Made by a program: the position numbers and the translations under genes | Shown: positions 53,899 through 63,803 of the stretch, in pieces | Numbering within the stretch: the stretch's first letter is position 1 | Layout of the letters: each line of letters starts with the position of its first letter | NCBI RefSeq assembly: GCF_018257795.1 | Contig: NZ_JAERJD010000007.1 | Coordinates: 230,976-294,975 of the forward strand | Length of the DNA: 64,000 bases | Source of the DNA: Citrobacter sp. JGM124 | GTDB lineage: Bacteria > Pseudomonadota > Gammaproteobacteria > Enterobacterales > Enterobacteriaceae | Reading direction: 5' to 3' | The notes under the pieces: model-generated | Told to the model about the DNA's origin: nothing | The model's input: only the letters and a program-made list of their open reading frames with translations | The model's database searches: none

Positions 53899-54972
53899 AT
53901 GAAGTCCAAAAACGCTACATTAGAGGATGTTGCCCGCCATGCTGGGGTGTCATATCAAACAGTCTCAAGAGTAATAAATAAGTCTGCTAACGTCTCAGAG
54001 AACACACGCCGCAAGGTTGAAAGGTCAATTGAGGAATTACGTTACGTGCCAAACAGGCTGGCCCAGCAACTGGTAGGCAAGCAGAGTATGACCGTGGGAT
54101 TGGTGACCACATCACTGGCACTGCATGCCCCTTCACAGGTGGCTGCGGCGATTAAGCAGTATGCGAATGCTGAAGGCTATCAGGTGCTGATCTCTATGAT
54201 TGATGAGAACGTCTACCAAAGCATTCAGGACTCTGTCAATGAACTGAAATCACAGCGTGTTAACAGAGTTATTATTAATGTGCCATTAGAATCTGATATT
54301 GCAGAAAAAATTTCAAAAAACAATGATGATATCATCTGCCTTTTTCTTGATGTCGATCCTTACAGTTCCGTGTTCAACGTTTCATTTAACCCGGCTGATG
54401 GTACACGGGCAAGCGTGAAATATCTCTATGATCTCGGGCATCGTGAAATTGCATTACTGGCGGGGCCAAAACAGTCTGTTTCGGCCAATTTACGCCTTAA
54501 AAGCTGGCTGGATACACTGGAGGATTACGGTTTGCCGCCGGTCATTGTGCTGCATGGCAATTGGGATGCCCAAAGTGGCTATAATTGTGCGTTACAAATG
54601 TTACATGAGGTCCAACATTTCAGCGCGGTCCTGGTGGCTAACGATCAGATGGCCCTCGGCGTATTAAGTGCATTTCATCAGCATCAATTGAGTATTCCCG
54701 GGCAAAAATCCGTTGTGGGATATGATGATACTTATGAGAGTTCCTTCTTCTACCCGGCACTGACCACCGTATCCCTTGACCTCGACCTACAGGGGAGAGA
54801 AGCCGTGCGGCACATTCTCAGTGCCAGTGAAAATGATAAACAGCGCCTGTCCTCTATTTTACCGGCAAAACTGGTTGTCAGGAACTCGACAGGGCCTGAG
54901 GCAAAAGAACAGCGTGACTTGCAACGAATTGCTGAAGAGCTGCGTGCCATTGCCCAGCGGCTGTCAGACTGA
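53899..54972 (+). CDS. ganR: GanR, LacI-type repressor of the gan locus
   Basis: The 357-residue protein is close to LacI itself. The helix-turn-helix reads GVSYQTVSRVINKSANVS, with the LacI recognition residues Tyr, Gln and Arg at 19, 20 and 24. The hinge PNRLAQQLVGKQS, SLALHAPSQVAAAIK and ligand-site motifs (RLRLKSW, VANDQMALG, VVGYDDT) also agree. A C-terminal amphipathic helix (LQRIAEELRAIAQRLSD) resembles the LacI tetramer helix. I chose the ATG at 53899. It probably responds to galactobiose or a related sugar; this is inference from the locus. Confidence 0.9.
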   Translation: MKSKNATLEDVARHAGVSYQTVSRVINKSANVSENTRRKVERSIEELRYVPNRLAQQLVGKQSMTVGLVTTSLALHAPSQVAAAIKQYANAEGYQVLISMIDENVYQSIQDSVNELKSQRVNRVIINVPLESDIAEKISKNNDDIICLFLDVDPYSSVFNVSFNPADGTRASVKYLYDLGHREIALLAGPKQSVSANLRLKSWLDTLEDYGLPPVIVLHGNWDAQSGYNCALQMLHEVQHFSAVLVANDQMALGVLSAFHQHQLSIPGQKSVVGYDDTYESSFFYPALTTVSLDLDLQGREAVRHILSASENDKQRLSSILPAKLVVRNSTGPEAKEQRDLQRIAEELRAIAQRLSD

Positions 54973-55475
54973 CACACCGCTCAGTCAGGATCTGCCACTG
55001 TATGCCGCGTGATTAAAATAATCTCGTAAATCAGAGGGATATTCATTGCTCTATTTGTTCTGCTAGACCGATACACGATATGACCTATTATCAGCATTGC
55101 TGAAAAGAACAGAATGACAAATTAAGCAATTGATTTTAAAAATAAAATTTCATTACGTGATTTTTATAATAGCTAATAAACCTGAATGGCCTGGTTAATT
55201 CAGATTTGAACCGGCTGACGCAGGTCAGCTGACATATCAACAGCCCTGAATGGGGTCTGTCATCATACTGCACGGTAAAAAGAGCCCAAGGCAGGTTATT
55301 GCACGGCGTCTTAAAAAAGGTATGGAATCGAGCATGCATGCTACGGACTGTTCGCTAAAAACATTCTGACAATATTAATGCCAGCCAGTCATTCCAGGGA
55401 AAGTCTATGGGTGAATACAGTAATGTACTTTCCCATACCACACGGGAAATAAAGACTGTAACCGCAACTGACAGT
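54973..55475. other. Spacer between ganR and grcA without a gene (about 500 bp)
   Basis: No credible coding frame or known RNA is seen. A perfect hairpin GCTGAC/GTCAGC lies at 55214-55229. In E. coli yfiE and eamB are found in this area, but no remnant is recognisable. It forms the right border of the gal-gan insertion. Confidence 0.45.
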
Positions 55476-55521
55476 AAAAAAAAAGCCCCTTATTTTTCTG
55501 AGTTTTCAGTAAATAAGGGGC
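55476..55521 (-). terminator. grcA terminator
   Basis: GCCCCTTATTT (55485-55495) pairs with AAATAAGGGGC (55511-55521), with a smaller CTGA/TCAG stem inside, followed on the minus strand by a run of about nine U. It lies about 45 bp after grcA. Confidence 0.9.
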
Positions 55522-55566
55522 ATTTATTTATGAACTAAAAGCATCTAACATATTGAATAATAGATA

Positions 55567-55950
55567 TTACAAGCTTTCAGTAAAGGTACGGGTGATAACA
55601 TCACGCTGTTGTTCAGGTGTCAGGGAGTTGAAACGTACTGCATAACCTGAAACACGAATAGTCAACTGTGGATATTTTTCTGGGTGCTTAACCGCATCTT
55701 CCAGAGTTTCACGACGCAGAACGTTAACGTTCAGGTGTTGTCCGCCTTCTACTCGCACTTCCGGTTTTAATTCCATTGGAATTTCACGGTACTCGAACTG
55801 TCCCAGTGCGTTGATAGCCACAACTTCATCTTCAGCGTAGCCAGCTTTAGCGCAGACACAACGTGCCTCACCTTTGTCTTCATCCAGCAACCAGAAAGAA
55901 TTCAGAAGTTGGTTATTAGCAGCTTTAGTGATCTGGATACCTGTAATCAT
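55567..55950 (-). CDS. grcA: GrcA (YfiD), stress-induced glycyl-radical protein
   Basis: GrcA is a small stand-in for the C-terminal end of pyruvate formate-lyase and restores activity when oxygen has cleaved PflB. The 127 residues equal E. coli. The radical glycine is Gly102 in [10 protein letters not shown] chose the ATG at 55948-55950 with GGGGAG before it. FNR-like sites lie upstream. Confidence 0.97.
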   Translation of the reverse strand: MITGIQITKAANNQLLNSFWLLDEDKGEARCVCAKAGYAEDEVVAINALGQFEYREIPMELKPEVRVEGGQHLNVNVLRRETLEDAVKHPEKYPQLTIRVSGYAVRFNSLTPEQQRDVITRTFTESL

Positions 55951-56061
55951 TGTATTTCTCCCCAAGGGCTCATATTGCTGATTTTAGGGCCAGCACGCTG
56001 GCTCATTGGTATAACCTTTGTCTTAATGGTGATTTTATAACAGCCTTTAGGGCATGATTCT

Positions 56062-56172
56062 TTGACATAAATCAAGAAAAACCTGGGGGCATTCAGTGTC
56101 TGGAGGGGATTTATTTGTTTTACATCAACTTAGTTAATGAGCAGATTTATAAAATAATTTGTAAATTATCAA
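56062..56172. promoter_or_regulatory. FNR-like sites upstream of grcA
   Basis: TTGACATAAATCAA (56062-56075) and TTGTAAATTATCAA (56159-56172) each match the FNR consensus TTGAT-N4-ATCAA at most positions. The first lies about 112 bp before the grcA start. They imply induction without oxygen, as for E. coli yfiD, which has two FNR sites. Confidence 0.7.
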
Positions 56173-56269
56173 CTTTTATTAGCTTTCCTTCCCGGGCAAT
56201 TCCGCAGATATTTTACCCTGAGGCAAGAAGTCGTTAAGCTACGGGTTGATGACTTCGCAGGAGAGCGAG

Positions 56270-56950
56270 ATGAGCACGACCCTCACATGGCATGATGTGC
56301 TGGCTGAAGAGAAACAGCAGCCCTACTTTATTAATACGCTCGGCGCGGTCGCTGCTGCACGTGCTGCTGGTATCACCGTTTACCCCCCTCAAAAAGATGT
56401 CTTTAATGCTTTTCGTTTCACCGAACTCGGCCAGGTGAAAGTCGTGATTCTGGGCCAGGACCCTTACCATGGTCCAGGACAGGCTCACGGGCTATCATTT
56501 TCGGTACTCCCGGGGGTGGCTTCCCCTCCGTCGCTGGTGAATATGTATAAAGAGCTTGAAGCCTCGATCCCTGGTTTCACACGCCCTAAACATGGATATC
56601 TTGAAAGCTGGGCACGCCAGGGGGTCTTATTGCTCAACACTGTATTAACTGTTGAAGGAGGCCAGGCCCACTCCCATGCCAAATTAGGCTGGGAAACCTT
56701 TACCGATAAAGTGATTGCTTTAATTAATGAGCATTGTGAAGGTGTAGTCTTCCTGTTATGGGGAGCCCATGCACAAAAAAAAGGGCGTTTTATCGACCGT
56801 CAGCGTCACTATGTTCTGGCCGCCCCGCATCCCTCTCCACTCTCAGCCCATCGTGGATTTCTCGGATGTGGCCATTTTGTACAAGCCAACCAGTATTTGG
56901 TAGAGCACGGGCTGGCCCCAATTGACTGGACTCCGCAACTCCCCGAATAG
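56270..56950 (+). CDS. ung: Ung, uracil-DNA glycosylase
   Basis: Ung removes uracil from DNA in base-excision repair. The 226-residue protein has the water-activating motif [13 protein letters not shown] with Asp64 and the [11 protein letters not shown] loop with the catalytic His. I chose the ATG at 56270 with AGGAG six bases before; the frame to 56246 lacks support. It is divergent from grcA and ends in a bidirectional hairpin. Confidence 0.97.
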   Translation: MSTTLTWHDVLAEEKQQPYFINTLGAVAAARAAGITVYPPQKDVFNAFRFTELGQVKVVILGQDPYHGPGQAHGLSFSVLPGVASPPSLVNMYKELEASIPGFTRPKHGYLESWARQGVLLLNTVLTVEGGQAHSHAKLGWETFTDKVIALINEHCEGVVFLLWGAHAQKKGRFIDRQRHYVLAAPHPSPLSAHRGFLGCGHFVQANQYLVEHGLAPIDWTPQLPE

Positions 56951-56960
56951 CCTGGAACGA

Positions 56961-56991
56961 AAAACGCCTGATGATATTCACCAGGCGTTTT
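56961..56991. terminator. Bidirectional terminator between ung and yfiF
   Basis: AAAACGCCTG (56961-56970) pairs with CAGGCGTTTT (56982-56991), flanked by A and T runs, between two convergent genes. Confidence 0.85.
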
Positions 56992-57026
56992 ATCAGCAAC
57001 AATACGGTTGCCCTGCATAAAAATGA

Positions 57027-58091
57027 TTATATTTTATTTTGACGCCACCACTCCGCCAATAGTACACCTGTAGCGACAGAGACGTTCAAACTTTCAACGT
57101 TACCTGTTCCATCAATCGCGACACGCATATCAGCATTATCGAAGGTTGAGTCAGAAACACCATCACGTTCCTGACCAAGTACCAGCACCATTTTTTTCGG
57201 CAGTCGGGCACTAAATAACGGCGTTCCCTGATGGCTGGAAGTGGTCACGATGGTATAACCTGCACGGCGGAAAGCTTCCAGCCCATCACTGAATGTTTCA
57301 CCACTGATGGCCACCACATGTTCAGCACCACCTTCTGCGGTACGAACGGCTGCCCCTGACTCCAGTAAAGAAGCATCCTGTACCAGTAACCCCTTGATAC
57401 CAAAATGGGCACAACTGCGCATGATACCGCCGAGGTTATGGGGGTTCCCTACATCTTCCAGTGCCAGCACGCAGTCCTCTTCACCGGCTTGCCCCAGCCA
57501 GCTTTGCACACTGATACCACTGCGTTTTTTAATAAGGAAGCAGACACCACCATGATGTTCCGTACCAGAAGCTTTTTCCAGTTCTGCATCTTCGACAACG
57601 TGATACGCTTTGCGGTTTGCTGCCATCCAGCGCAGTGCTTCTTTAAAGCGCGGGGTCACACTCTGAATAAACCATGCCCGAACAATACAATCAGGACGAC
57701 TCTGGAAGAGCGCCTGACAAGCATTTTCACCGTAAACCCGAGTTTCTTCGGCACGCTGGCGACGAATAACTTCAGGATCAACAAAACTTTTACCGCTAAT
57801 ACCACCGTGATCCGGGGTCGCTGGCATATTTTCCCGTGGTGCGCGGGAAACCGTTCGCCATGGTGATCCTTCGCTGCCAAAATCATTGGATTCGTTACGA
57901 CGGCGATCTCCACGAGGCTTATCAGCATTACGAGCCGGACGACGATCGCCTCCTTCATTACGTGACTGACCCGCAGGACGTCCACCGCCTTTTCCTGTAC
58001 GTGGATTTTGGCTACGTTTATCACTGTCATCGTCACCGCGGACATACATCACTTTGACTTTGCCGCTTTTACCTTTAAATTCGTCGTTCAT
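57027..58091 (-). CDS. yfiF: YfiF, SpoU-family RNA methyltransferase-like protein
   Basis: The 354-residue protein has a basic, Arg/Gly-rich N-terminal half (about 1-80), an RNA-binding substrate domain, and a C-terminal SpoU (SPOUT) domain with [29 protein letters not shown] and [11 protein letters not shown]. Its RNA target is not known. I chose the ATG at 58089-58091 with GGAGG before it. The frame to 58142 adds 17 residues that the family lacks. Confidence 0.93.
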   Translation of the reverse strand: MNDEFKGKSGKVKVMYVRGDDDSDKRSQNPRTGKGGGRPAGQSRNEGGDRRPARNADKPRGDRRRNESNDFGSEGSPWRTVSRAPRENMPATPDHGGISGKSFVDPEVIRRQRAEETRVYGENACQALFQSRPDCIVRAWFIQSVTPRFKEALRWMAANRKAYHVVEDAELEKASGTEHHGGVCFLIKKRSGISVQSWLGQAGEEDCVLALEDVGNPHNLGGIMRSCAHFGIKGLLVQDASLLESGAAVRTAEGGAEHVVAISGETFSDGLEAFRRAGYTIVTTSSHQGTPLFSARLPKKMVLVLGQERDGVSDSTFDNADMRVAIDGTGNVESLNVSVATGVLLAEWWRQNKI

Positions 58092-58299
58092 TATTCCTCC
58101 ACCTCGCTGAGCGCAACGGGCGCAGATTACCTGATGTGGCACGGCTTCGCCATTAACTTTGTTTAAAAGCCAGTAACTATTACATTCATCGAGTAAATCA
58201 TTTGGCTATCCTGTCCGATCAATGGGTAGCATTATCCCCAGAACGGAACGTTATAATGCTTCCATATACTCACGAATAAATGACGCTTTGAGGTTAGCC

Positions 58300-58719
58300 A
58301 TGAATACTGTTTGTGCAGACTGCCTGGGAATCAACCGCGTGCCTGAAGAGCGTATAACTGAAGGTGCAAAATGTGGTCGCTGTGGCCACCCGCTGTTTAC
58401 AGGAAAAGTGGTTAACGCCACGACAGAGACTCTGGATAAACTTCTGAAAGATGACCTGCCTGTTGTGGTGGACTTTTGGGCCCCCTGGTGCGGTCCCTGC
58501 GTTAACTTTGCCCCTGTATTTAAGGATGTCGCTGAAGCGCGCAATGGTAAAGTACGCTTCGTTAAAGTGAATACTGAGGCTGAACAAGCTCTCAGCGCAC
58601 GTTTTCGTATTCGCAGTATTCCGACACTGATGATTTTTAAACAGGGTCAAATGGTCGAGATGCTAAATGGTGCTCTGCCAAAAATTCAATTCGAGCACTG
58701 GCTGGACGAAAATATCTAA
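58300..58719 (+). CDS. trxC: TrxC, thioredoxin 2
   Basis: TrxC is a cytoplasmic disulfide reductase with an added zinc finger. The 139 residues equal E. coli. Zinc ligands are Cys5, Cys8, Cys25 and Cys28, and the active site is WCGPC (63-67). I chose the ATG at 58300, where MNTVCADC matches the family. A -10 (TATAAT, 58252-58257) lies upstream. It diverges from yfiF. An OxyR site, known in E. coli, was not clearly seen. Confidence 0.96.
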   Translation: MNTVCADCLGINRVPEERITEGAKCGRCGHPLFTGKVVNATTETLDKLLKDDLPVVVDFWAPWCGPCVNFAPVFKDVAEARNGKVRFVKVNTEAEQALSARFRIRSIPTLMIFKQGQMVEMLNGALPKIQFEHWLDENI

Positions 58720-58791
58720 ACCTTTAAGGCCCCTCTACTGTGCCTCTTTATTTATCCAGGTTAAAATAGCGTTTTTAGATAGATTCTTTTT

Positions 58792-59484
58792 ATGTTAGAC
58801 AACGCTGTTCTTCACCTGCGAGCTGAACGCCTTGCCCGGGCCACTCGTCCTTTTCTGGCCCGGGGTAATCGCATACGTCGCTGCCAGCGATGCCTGCTGC
58901 CGCTTAAAAATTGCCTGTGTAGTACGATTCAGCCACAAACAGCTCGCAGCCATTTCTGTTTGGTGATGTTCGACACTGAGCCGATGAAACCCAGTAACAC
59001 CGGGCGTTTAATTGCCGATATTTTACCGGATACTCAGGCATTTCAGTGGTCACGTACTGCTCCCCCGGAAGCATTGCTTAAACTCGTCACCAGTGATGAC
59101 TATCAGCCTATGGTGGTCTTTCCCGCTTCGTATGCTCAAGGCTCGCGTAATGTGTTCAGCACGCCACCAGCTCATGGCAAACCCCCTCTTTTTATTATGC
59201 TCGATGGGACATGGACTGAGGCACGTAAAATGTTTCGTAAAAGTCCCTATCTTGATAATTTGCCCGTTATTTCTGTTGATTTAACCCGTACCTCAGCCTA
59301 TCGCTTGCGTGTAGCACAAAGTGCAGATCAATATTGTACTGCTGAAGTTGCAGCCGCACTGCTTGAACTGGCAGGGGATCACCAAGCATCTTCTGGTTTA
59401 CAGGAGCATTTTACCCATTTCCGGGAATGCTATTTAGCAGGTAAACCCCATCATCAGGCCAGTATCACAGTAAAAGAAGAATAA
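58792..59484 (+). CDS. tapT: TapT (YfiP), tRNA-uridine aminocarboxypropyltransferase
   Basis: TapT uses SAM to form acp3U at position 47 of tRNAs. It is a DTW-domain protein of 230 residues with four cysteines near the start (31, 34, 41, 43) that suit a zinc site, and the family motif MLDGTWTEARKM. It lies 72 bp after trxC and 41 bp before patZ, the E. coli order. Confidence 0.94.
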   Translation: MLDNAVLHLRAERLARATRPFLARGNRIRRCQRCLLPLKNCLCSTIQPQTARSHFCLVMFDTEPMKPSNTGRLIADILPDTQAFQWSRTAPPEALLKLVTSDDYQPMVVFPASYAQGSRNVFSTPPAHGKPPLFIMLDGTWTEARKMFRKSPYLDNLPVISVDLTRTSAYRLRVAQSADQYCTAEVAAALLELAGDHQASSGLQEHFTHFRECYLAGKPHHQASITVKEE

Positions 59485-59525
59485 AGCGTTTAGAATCATC
59501 CGGAGATCACTTCTGGGAGAGCACT

Positions 59526-62174
59526 GTGAGCCAACGTGGACTAGAAGCGCTATTACACCCTAAATCCATTGCCGTTATCGGGGCATCCGCAAAATCACAT
59601 CGCGCAGGCTATTTAATGATGCGCAATTTGCTGTCAGGAGGATTCAGTGGTCCAGTCATGCCCGTGACCCCGGCCTATAAAGCCGTTTGCGGTGTGCTGG
59701 CGTGGCCAGATGTGTCAAGTTTACCTTTCCCACCTGATCTGGCTATTATCTGCACAAATGCCCGGCATAATCTGGAGTTACTGATAGCCCTGGGGGAAAA
59801 AAAATGTAAAGCCTGCATCATTTTGTCTGCCCCTCCGGAACAACTTCCGGAACTACAGAGTTGTGCTTCTCGTTTTCAAATACGTTTGTTAGGGCCGAAT
59901 AGTCTGGGATTGCTTGCCCCCTGGCAAGGACTGAATGCCAGTTTTTCGCCCGTTCCGATTCAGAAAGGCAAACTGGCGTTTATCTCCCAGTCAGCTGCCG
60001 TGTCTAATACGATCCTTGACTGGGCACAGCAGCGTGAGATTGGTTTCTCCTGGTTTATTGCTTTGGGTGACAGCCTGGATATTCATGTGGATGAACTGCT
60101 CGACTATTTGGCAAGGGACAGTAAAACCAGCGCGATTCTGCTTTATCTTGAACATTTGGGTGATGCCCGGCGTTTTGTTTCCGCCGCCAGAAGTGCTTCA
60201 CGTAATAAACCTATACTGGTAATTAAGAGTGGCCGTAGCACCAAAGCCCAGGCTCTGCTAAAGACACGGCCAGGACTTGATGCCGCATGGGATGCAGCCA
60301 TCCAACGCGCTGGCCTGCTAAGAGTGAAAGATACCCATGAATTGTTTTCTGCGGTAGAAACATTGAGCTACATGCGCCCATTACGTGGCGATCGCCTAAT
60401 GATAGTCAGTAATGGCGCTGCTCCAGCGGCTTTGGCACTGGATGAGCTCGAACGTCGTAATGGGAAACTTGCCACACTGAATGAACAAACGTTAGCACGT
60501 CTTCAGGCACAGCTACCTGCTAGTGTAGAACCCGGTAACCCCATTGATCTGCGGGATGATGCTACTTCTGAGCGCTATTTACTGACTGTCGGAGCCTTGC
60601 TGGACAGTCAGGAAATAGATGCCTTGATGATCATCCATGCGCCAAGCGCTGTTGCACCCGGCACGTCGAGTGCCCAGGCTTTAATCGAGCTATTACGTAG
60701 CCATCCACGAAGTAAATACCTCACGATCATGACGAACTGGTGCGGGGAGTTTTCATCTCAGGAAGCACGCCGTTTATTCAGCGATGCTGGTATTCCCACC
60801 TATCGCACCCCCGAAGGGGGAATTACGGCCTTTATACATATGGTGGAATACCGACGCAATCAAAAACAATTGCGTGAAACACCAATACTCCCAGTCCATT
60901 TAGCGGCCAATAGCAATACTGCACATACCCTGATTCAGCAATCGTTACTGGAGGGTATAAGAACGCTGGACACCCATGAGGTTAAACCTATCCTGGAAAC
61001 TTACGGCCTGAAAACATTGCCGACCTGGATTGCCAGTGACAGTGCCGAAGCCGTGCACATCGCTGAACAAATAGGATATCCCGTGGCACTGAAACTGCGT
61101 TCTCCCGATATCCCTCATAAATCTGATGTTCAGGGTGTCATGCTATACCTGAGAACCGCCAGTGAGGTACAACAAGCAGCGGAAGCTATTATTGACAGGG
61201 TTAAAATGACCTGGCCTCAGGCCAGGATCCATGGGCTACTGGTACAGGGTATGGCTAACCGTGCAGGAGCCCAGGAACTCCGTGTCGTGGTTGAATATGA
61301 CCCTATATTTGGTCCCTTGATTATGCTGGGGGAAGGTGGCGTCGAATGGCGTCCGAATCAGCAAGCCGCTGTGGCACTCCCCCCTCTGAATATGAACCTG
61401 GCCCGCTATTTAATCATTCAGGCCATTAAAATGGATAAAATTCGCAGTCGTAGCGCATTACGTCCCCTGGATATTGCCGGTCTGAGCACTTTGCTGGTTC
61501 AGGTATCAAATCTGATTATAGACTGCCCGGAAATCAGGCGTCTCGATATCCATCCACTACTGGCTTGTGGTAATGAATTTACACTGCTGGACGTGACACT
61601 TGAACTTGCCCCTTTCCAGGGGGATGCTGATGCCCGGCTGGCTATCAGACCTTATCCCCATCAGCTTGAAGAGCATGTGCAGCTGAAGAATGGAATACTC
61701 TGTCTATTTCGCCCTATTCTTCCTGAAGATGAACCACTATTGCAGCAGTTTATCGCACAGGTCACAAAAGAAGATTTGTACTATCGTTACTTTAATGAAA
61801 TCAATGAATTTACCCATGATGATTTAGCCAATATGACGCAAATCGATTACGATCGTGAAATGGCCTTTGTTGCCATTCTTCAGACGGCTGATGGCGAAGA
61901 GATCCTTGGAGTAACTCGCGCTATATCAGACCCTGATAATCTTGATGCCGAATTCGCTGTGCTGGTTCGTTCTGACTTAAAGGGATTAGGGTTAGGTCGC
62001 CGTTTGCTGGAAAAACTGATCACCTATACCCGGGAGCATGGGCTGGAGAAGCTCAATGGTATAACCATGCCCAATAATCGTGGCATGATAACCCTGGCTC
62101 GAAAACTGGGTTTCAGCGTCGATATTCAACTGGAGGAAGGTATCGTCAGTCTGACCTTACCTCTACTAAAATAG
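59526..62174 (+). CDS. patZ: PatZ (Pka, YfiQ), protein lysine acetyltransferase
   Basis: PatZ acetylates acetyl-CoA synthetase and other proteins. The 882-residue protein has an N-terminal CoA-binding and ligase-like part (IAVIGASAKSHRAG, FISQSAAVSN), an ATP-grasp region near 480-700 (IGYPVALKLRSPDIPHKSD), and a C-terminal GNAT domain (from about 720, with SDLKGLGLGRRLLEK). The start is GTG at 59526 with GGGAG six bases before. E. coli PatZ has 886 residues. Confidence 0.95.
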   Translation: MSQRGLEALLHPKSIAVIGASAKSHRAGYLMMRNLLSGGFSGPVMPVTPAYKAVCGVLAWPDVSSLPFPPDLAIICTNARHNLELLIALGEKKCKACIILSAPPEQLPELQSCASRFQIRLLGPNSLGLLAPWQGLNASFSPVPIQKGKLAFISQSAAVSNTILDWAQQREIGFSWFIALGDSLDIHVDELLDYLARDSKTSAILLYLEHLGDARRFVSAARSASRNKPILVIKSGRSTKAQALLKTRPGLDAAWDAAIQRAGLLRVKDTHELFSAVETLSYMRPLRGDRLMIVSNGAAPAALALDELERRNGKLATLNEQTLARLQAQLPASVEPGNPIDLRDDATSERYLLTVGALLDSQEIDALMIIHAPSAVAPGTSSAQALIELLRSHPRSKYLTIMTNWCGEFSSQEARRLFSDAGIPTYRTPEGGITAFIHMVEYRRNQKQLRETPILPVHLAANSNTAHTLIQQSLLEGIRTLDTHEVKPILETYGLKTLPTWIASDSAEAVHIAEQIGYPVALKLRSPDIPHKSDVQGVMLYLRTASEVQQAAEAIIDRVKMTWPQARIHGLLVQGMANRAGAQELRVVVEYDPIFGPLIMLGEGGVEWRPNQQAAVALPPLNMNLARYLIIQAIKMDKIRSRSALRPLDIAGLSTLLVQVSNLIIDCPEIRRLDIHPLLACGNEFTLLDVTLELAPFQGDADARLAIRPYPHQLEEHVQLKNGILCLFRPILPEDEPLLQQFIAQVTKEDLYYRYFNEINEFTHDDLANMTQIDYDREMAFVAILQTADGEEILGVTRAISDPDNLDAEFAVLVRSDLKGLGLGRRLLEKLITYTREHGLEKLNGITMPNNRGMITLARKLGFSVDIQLEEGIVSLTLPLLK

Positions 62175-62272
62175 AGATTAGTCAATCAAGCGTGGGAAAA
62201 CAGCATCACTTTGTTAGATAGTAGTGATACTATCAGCAAGTTATGACATCTGGATTTTTCAGAAGGCCATCC

Positions 62273-62308
62273 ATGAATAGAGAAGATATGCACTGTGATG
62301 TTGTCTAA
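62273..62308 (+). promoter_or_regulatory. Short upstream reading frame overlapping the pssA start
   Basis: An ATG at 62273 with AAGG six bases before it opens an 11-codon frame (MNREDMHCDVV) whose stop at 62306-62308 lies 8 bases inside pssA. The pssA ATG at 62298 has no good ribosome site of its own. Coupling or attenuation is inference. Confidence 0.4.
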
Positions 62309-63653
62309 ATTTAAGCGATATAAACATCAACAACACCTTGCCCAGCTACCCAAGCTTTCTCAATCGGTTGATGATGTAAAAACCCTTTTTTCTCCGGCTG
62401 AGTTCCGAGAAACATTGCTGCGTGAAATTGCGAATGCCAGACATCGCATTACTATTGTCGCACTCTACCTGGAGCAGGACGAAGCGGGGCAAGGTATTCT
62501 TTCTGCACTATATCAGGCAAAGCAGCGGCACCCTGACCTCAATGTTACCGTTTTGGTCGACTGGCATCGTGCACAACGCGGGCGCATTGGTGTTGAAGCC
62601 ACCAACACCAATGCGGACTGGTATCACCGTATGGCAGAACAACACCCGAATCTTGATATTCCGGTTTATGGTGTGCCTGTAAATACCCGTGAAGCACTGG
62701 GGGTATTGCACTTTAAAGGGTTTATCATTGATGATGTAGTTGTTTACAGTGGGGCAAGTATTAATGATGTCTATCTGCATCAGCAAGATAAATATCGTTA
62801 CGATCGTTACCAGATAATCCGTAATCCTAAACTGGCTGATATTTTATCTGGCTGGATCAATCAATACCTGGTGCAGGGACGTGCTGTACACCGGCTTGAT
62901 TCCCATTCACGTCCAAAGAGTCAGGATATCAAAGGTGATATTCGCCAGTATCGTCAGGAACTGCGTGATGCCTGTTTTAGTTTCAAAAACGATACTGATA
63001 ATGAGACCCTGGCTATCACGCCACTGGTTGGCCTGGGTAAGACGAGTAGCCTGAATAAAGCTATCTCGAATTTAATACCCTGCACTGAACATAAGCTCAT
63101 TATATGTACGCCATACTTTAATTTACCCGCTGTACTGGTACGCAGTATTATCAAGCTATTGCGCGAAGGTAAGCACGTTGAAATTATCGTTGGTGACAAG
63201 CGTGCAAATGATTTTTATATTCCTGAAGATCAACCGTTTAAAATTATCGGTGCATTACCTTACCTGTACGAAATTAACTTGCGCCGCTTTCTGAGTCGTC
63301 TGCAGTATTACGTCAGTAGTGGCCAGCTGACAGTACGACTGTGGAAAGATGATGACAATACCTACCACTTGAAAGGGATGTGGGTAGACGACAAGTGGAT
63401 GCTACTGACAGGTAATAACCTCAATCCACGCGCGTGGCGTCTGGACTTGGAAAATGCCTTGTTGATTCATGATCCAAAGCAAGAGCTTGTTGAGCTACGT
63501 AAAAAAGAACTGGAACTGATCCGTACTCATACCACAGTAGTTCACCACTACCGTGATCTGGAGAGTATTGCAGAGTATCCAGTCAAGGTACGTAAGCTGA
63601 TCCGCCGCCTCCGCCGGATCCGTGTCGATCGTTTAATAAGCCGGATTTTATAG
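62298..63653 (+). CDS. pssA: PssA, phosphatidylserine synthase
   Basis: PssA makes phosphatidylserine from CDP-diacylglycerol and serine, the step leading to phosphatidylethanolamine. It is a phospholipase D-family enzyme of 451 residues, equal to E. coli, with two HKD motifs: HFKGFIIDD (from His138) and HLKGMWVDD (from His357). The basic C-terminus (KVRKLIRRLRRIRVDR) likely binds membranes. I chose the ATG at 62298 rather than the GTG one codon before. Confidence 0.97.
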   Translation: MLSKFKRYKHQQHLAQLPKLSQSVDDVKTLFSPAEFRETLLREIANARHRITIVALYLEQDEAGQGILSALYQAKQRHPDLNVTVLVDWHRAQRGRIGVEATNTNADWYHRMAEQHPNLDIPVYGVPVNTREALGVLHFKGFIIDDVVVYSGASINDVYLHQQDKYRYDRYQIIRNPKLADILSGWINQYLVQGRAVHRLDSHSRPKSQDIKGDIRQYRQELRDACFSFKNDTDNETLAITPLVGLGKTSSLNKAISNLIPCTEHKLIICTPYFNLPAVLVRSIIKLLREGKHVEIIVGDKRANDFYIPEDQPFKIIGALPYLYEINLRRFLSRLQYYVSSGQLTVRLWKDDDNTYHLKGMWVDDKWMLLTGNNLNPRAWRLDLENALLIHDPKQELVELRKKELELIRTHTTVVHHYRDLESIAEYPVKVRKLIRRLRRIRVDRLISRIL

Positions 63654-63685
63654 CGCCAGAATTTGGCATACTGCGCTTTTCCAGA

Positions 63686-63707
63686 CCCTGCAAAGCAGGG
63701 TTTTTTT
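63686..63707 (+). terminator. pssA terminator
   Basis: CCCTGC-AAA-GCAGGG (63686-63700) followed by seven T, 33 bp after the pssA stop. Confidence 0.9.
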
Positions 63708-63768
63708 ATGTCCTGCCACAGTATGGATGCGCCAATAAATAAAGTCAGTGTTTCAGCATTCAGAACAC

Positions 63769-63798
63769 AAGAACTCCGCTCTTTCGACCGGGATTCTT
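63769..63798 (-). terminator. rrn-like terminator hairpin after the 5S-like sequence
   Basis: On the minus strand AAGAATCCCGGTC pairs with GAGCGGAGTTCTT around a GAAA loop, with two mismatches and one wobble. The E. coli rrn terminators also have a CGAAAG-capped stem just after 5S. The tail here is only moderately U-rich. Confidence 0.5.
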
Positions 63799-63803
63799 GC
63801 CTG

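Noticed and set aside
55136..55339. 67-codon frame in the ganR-grcA spacer
   Set aside because: No ribosome site, no family resemblance, and composition like the non-coding spacer.
58140..58299. OxyR site before trxC
   Set aside because: Expected from E. coli, but I found no convincing match to the OxyR pattern.
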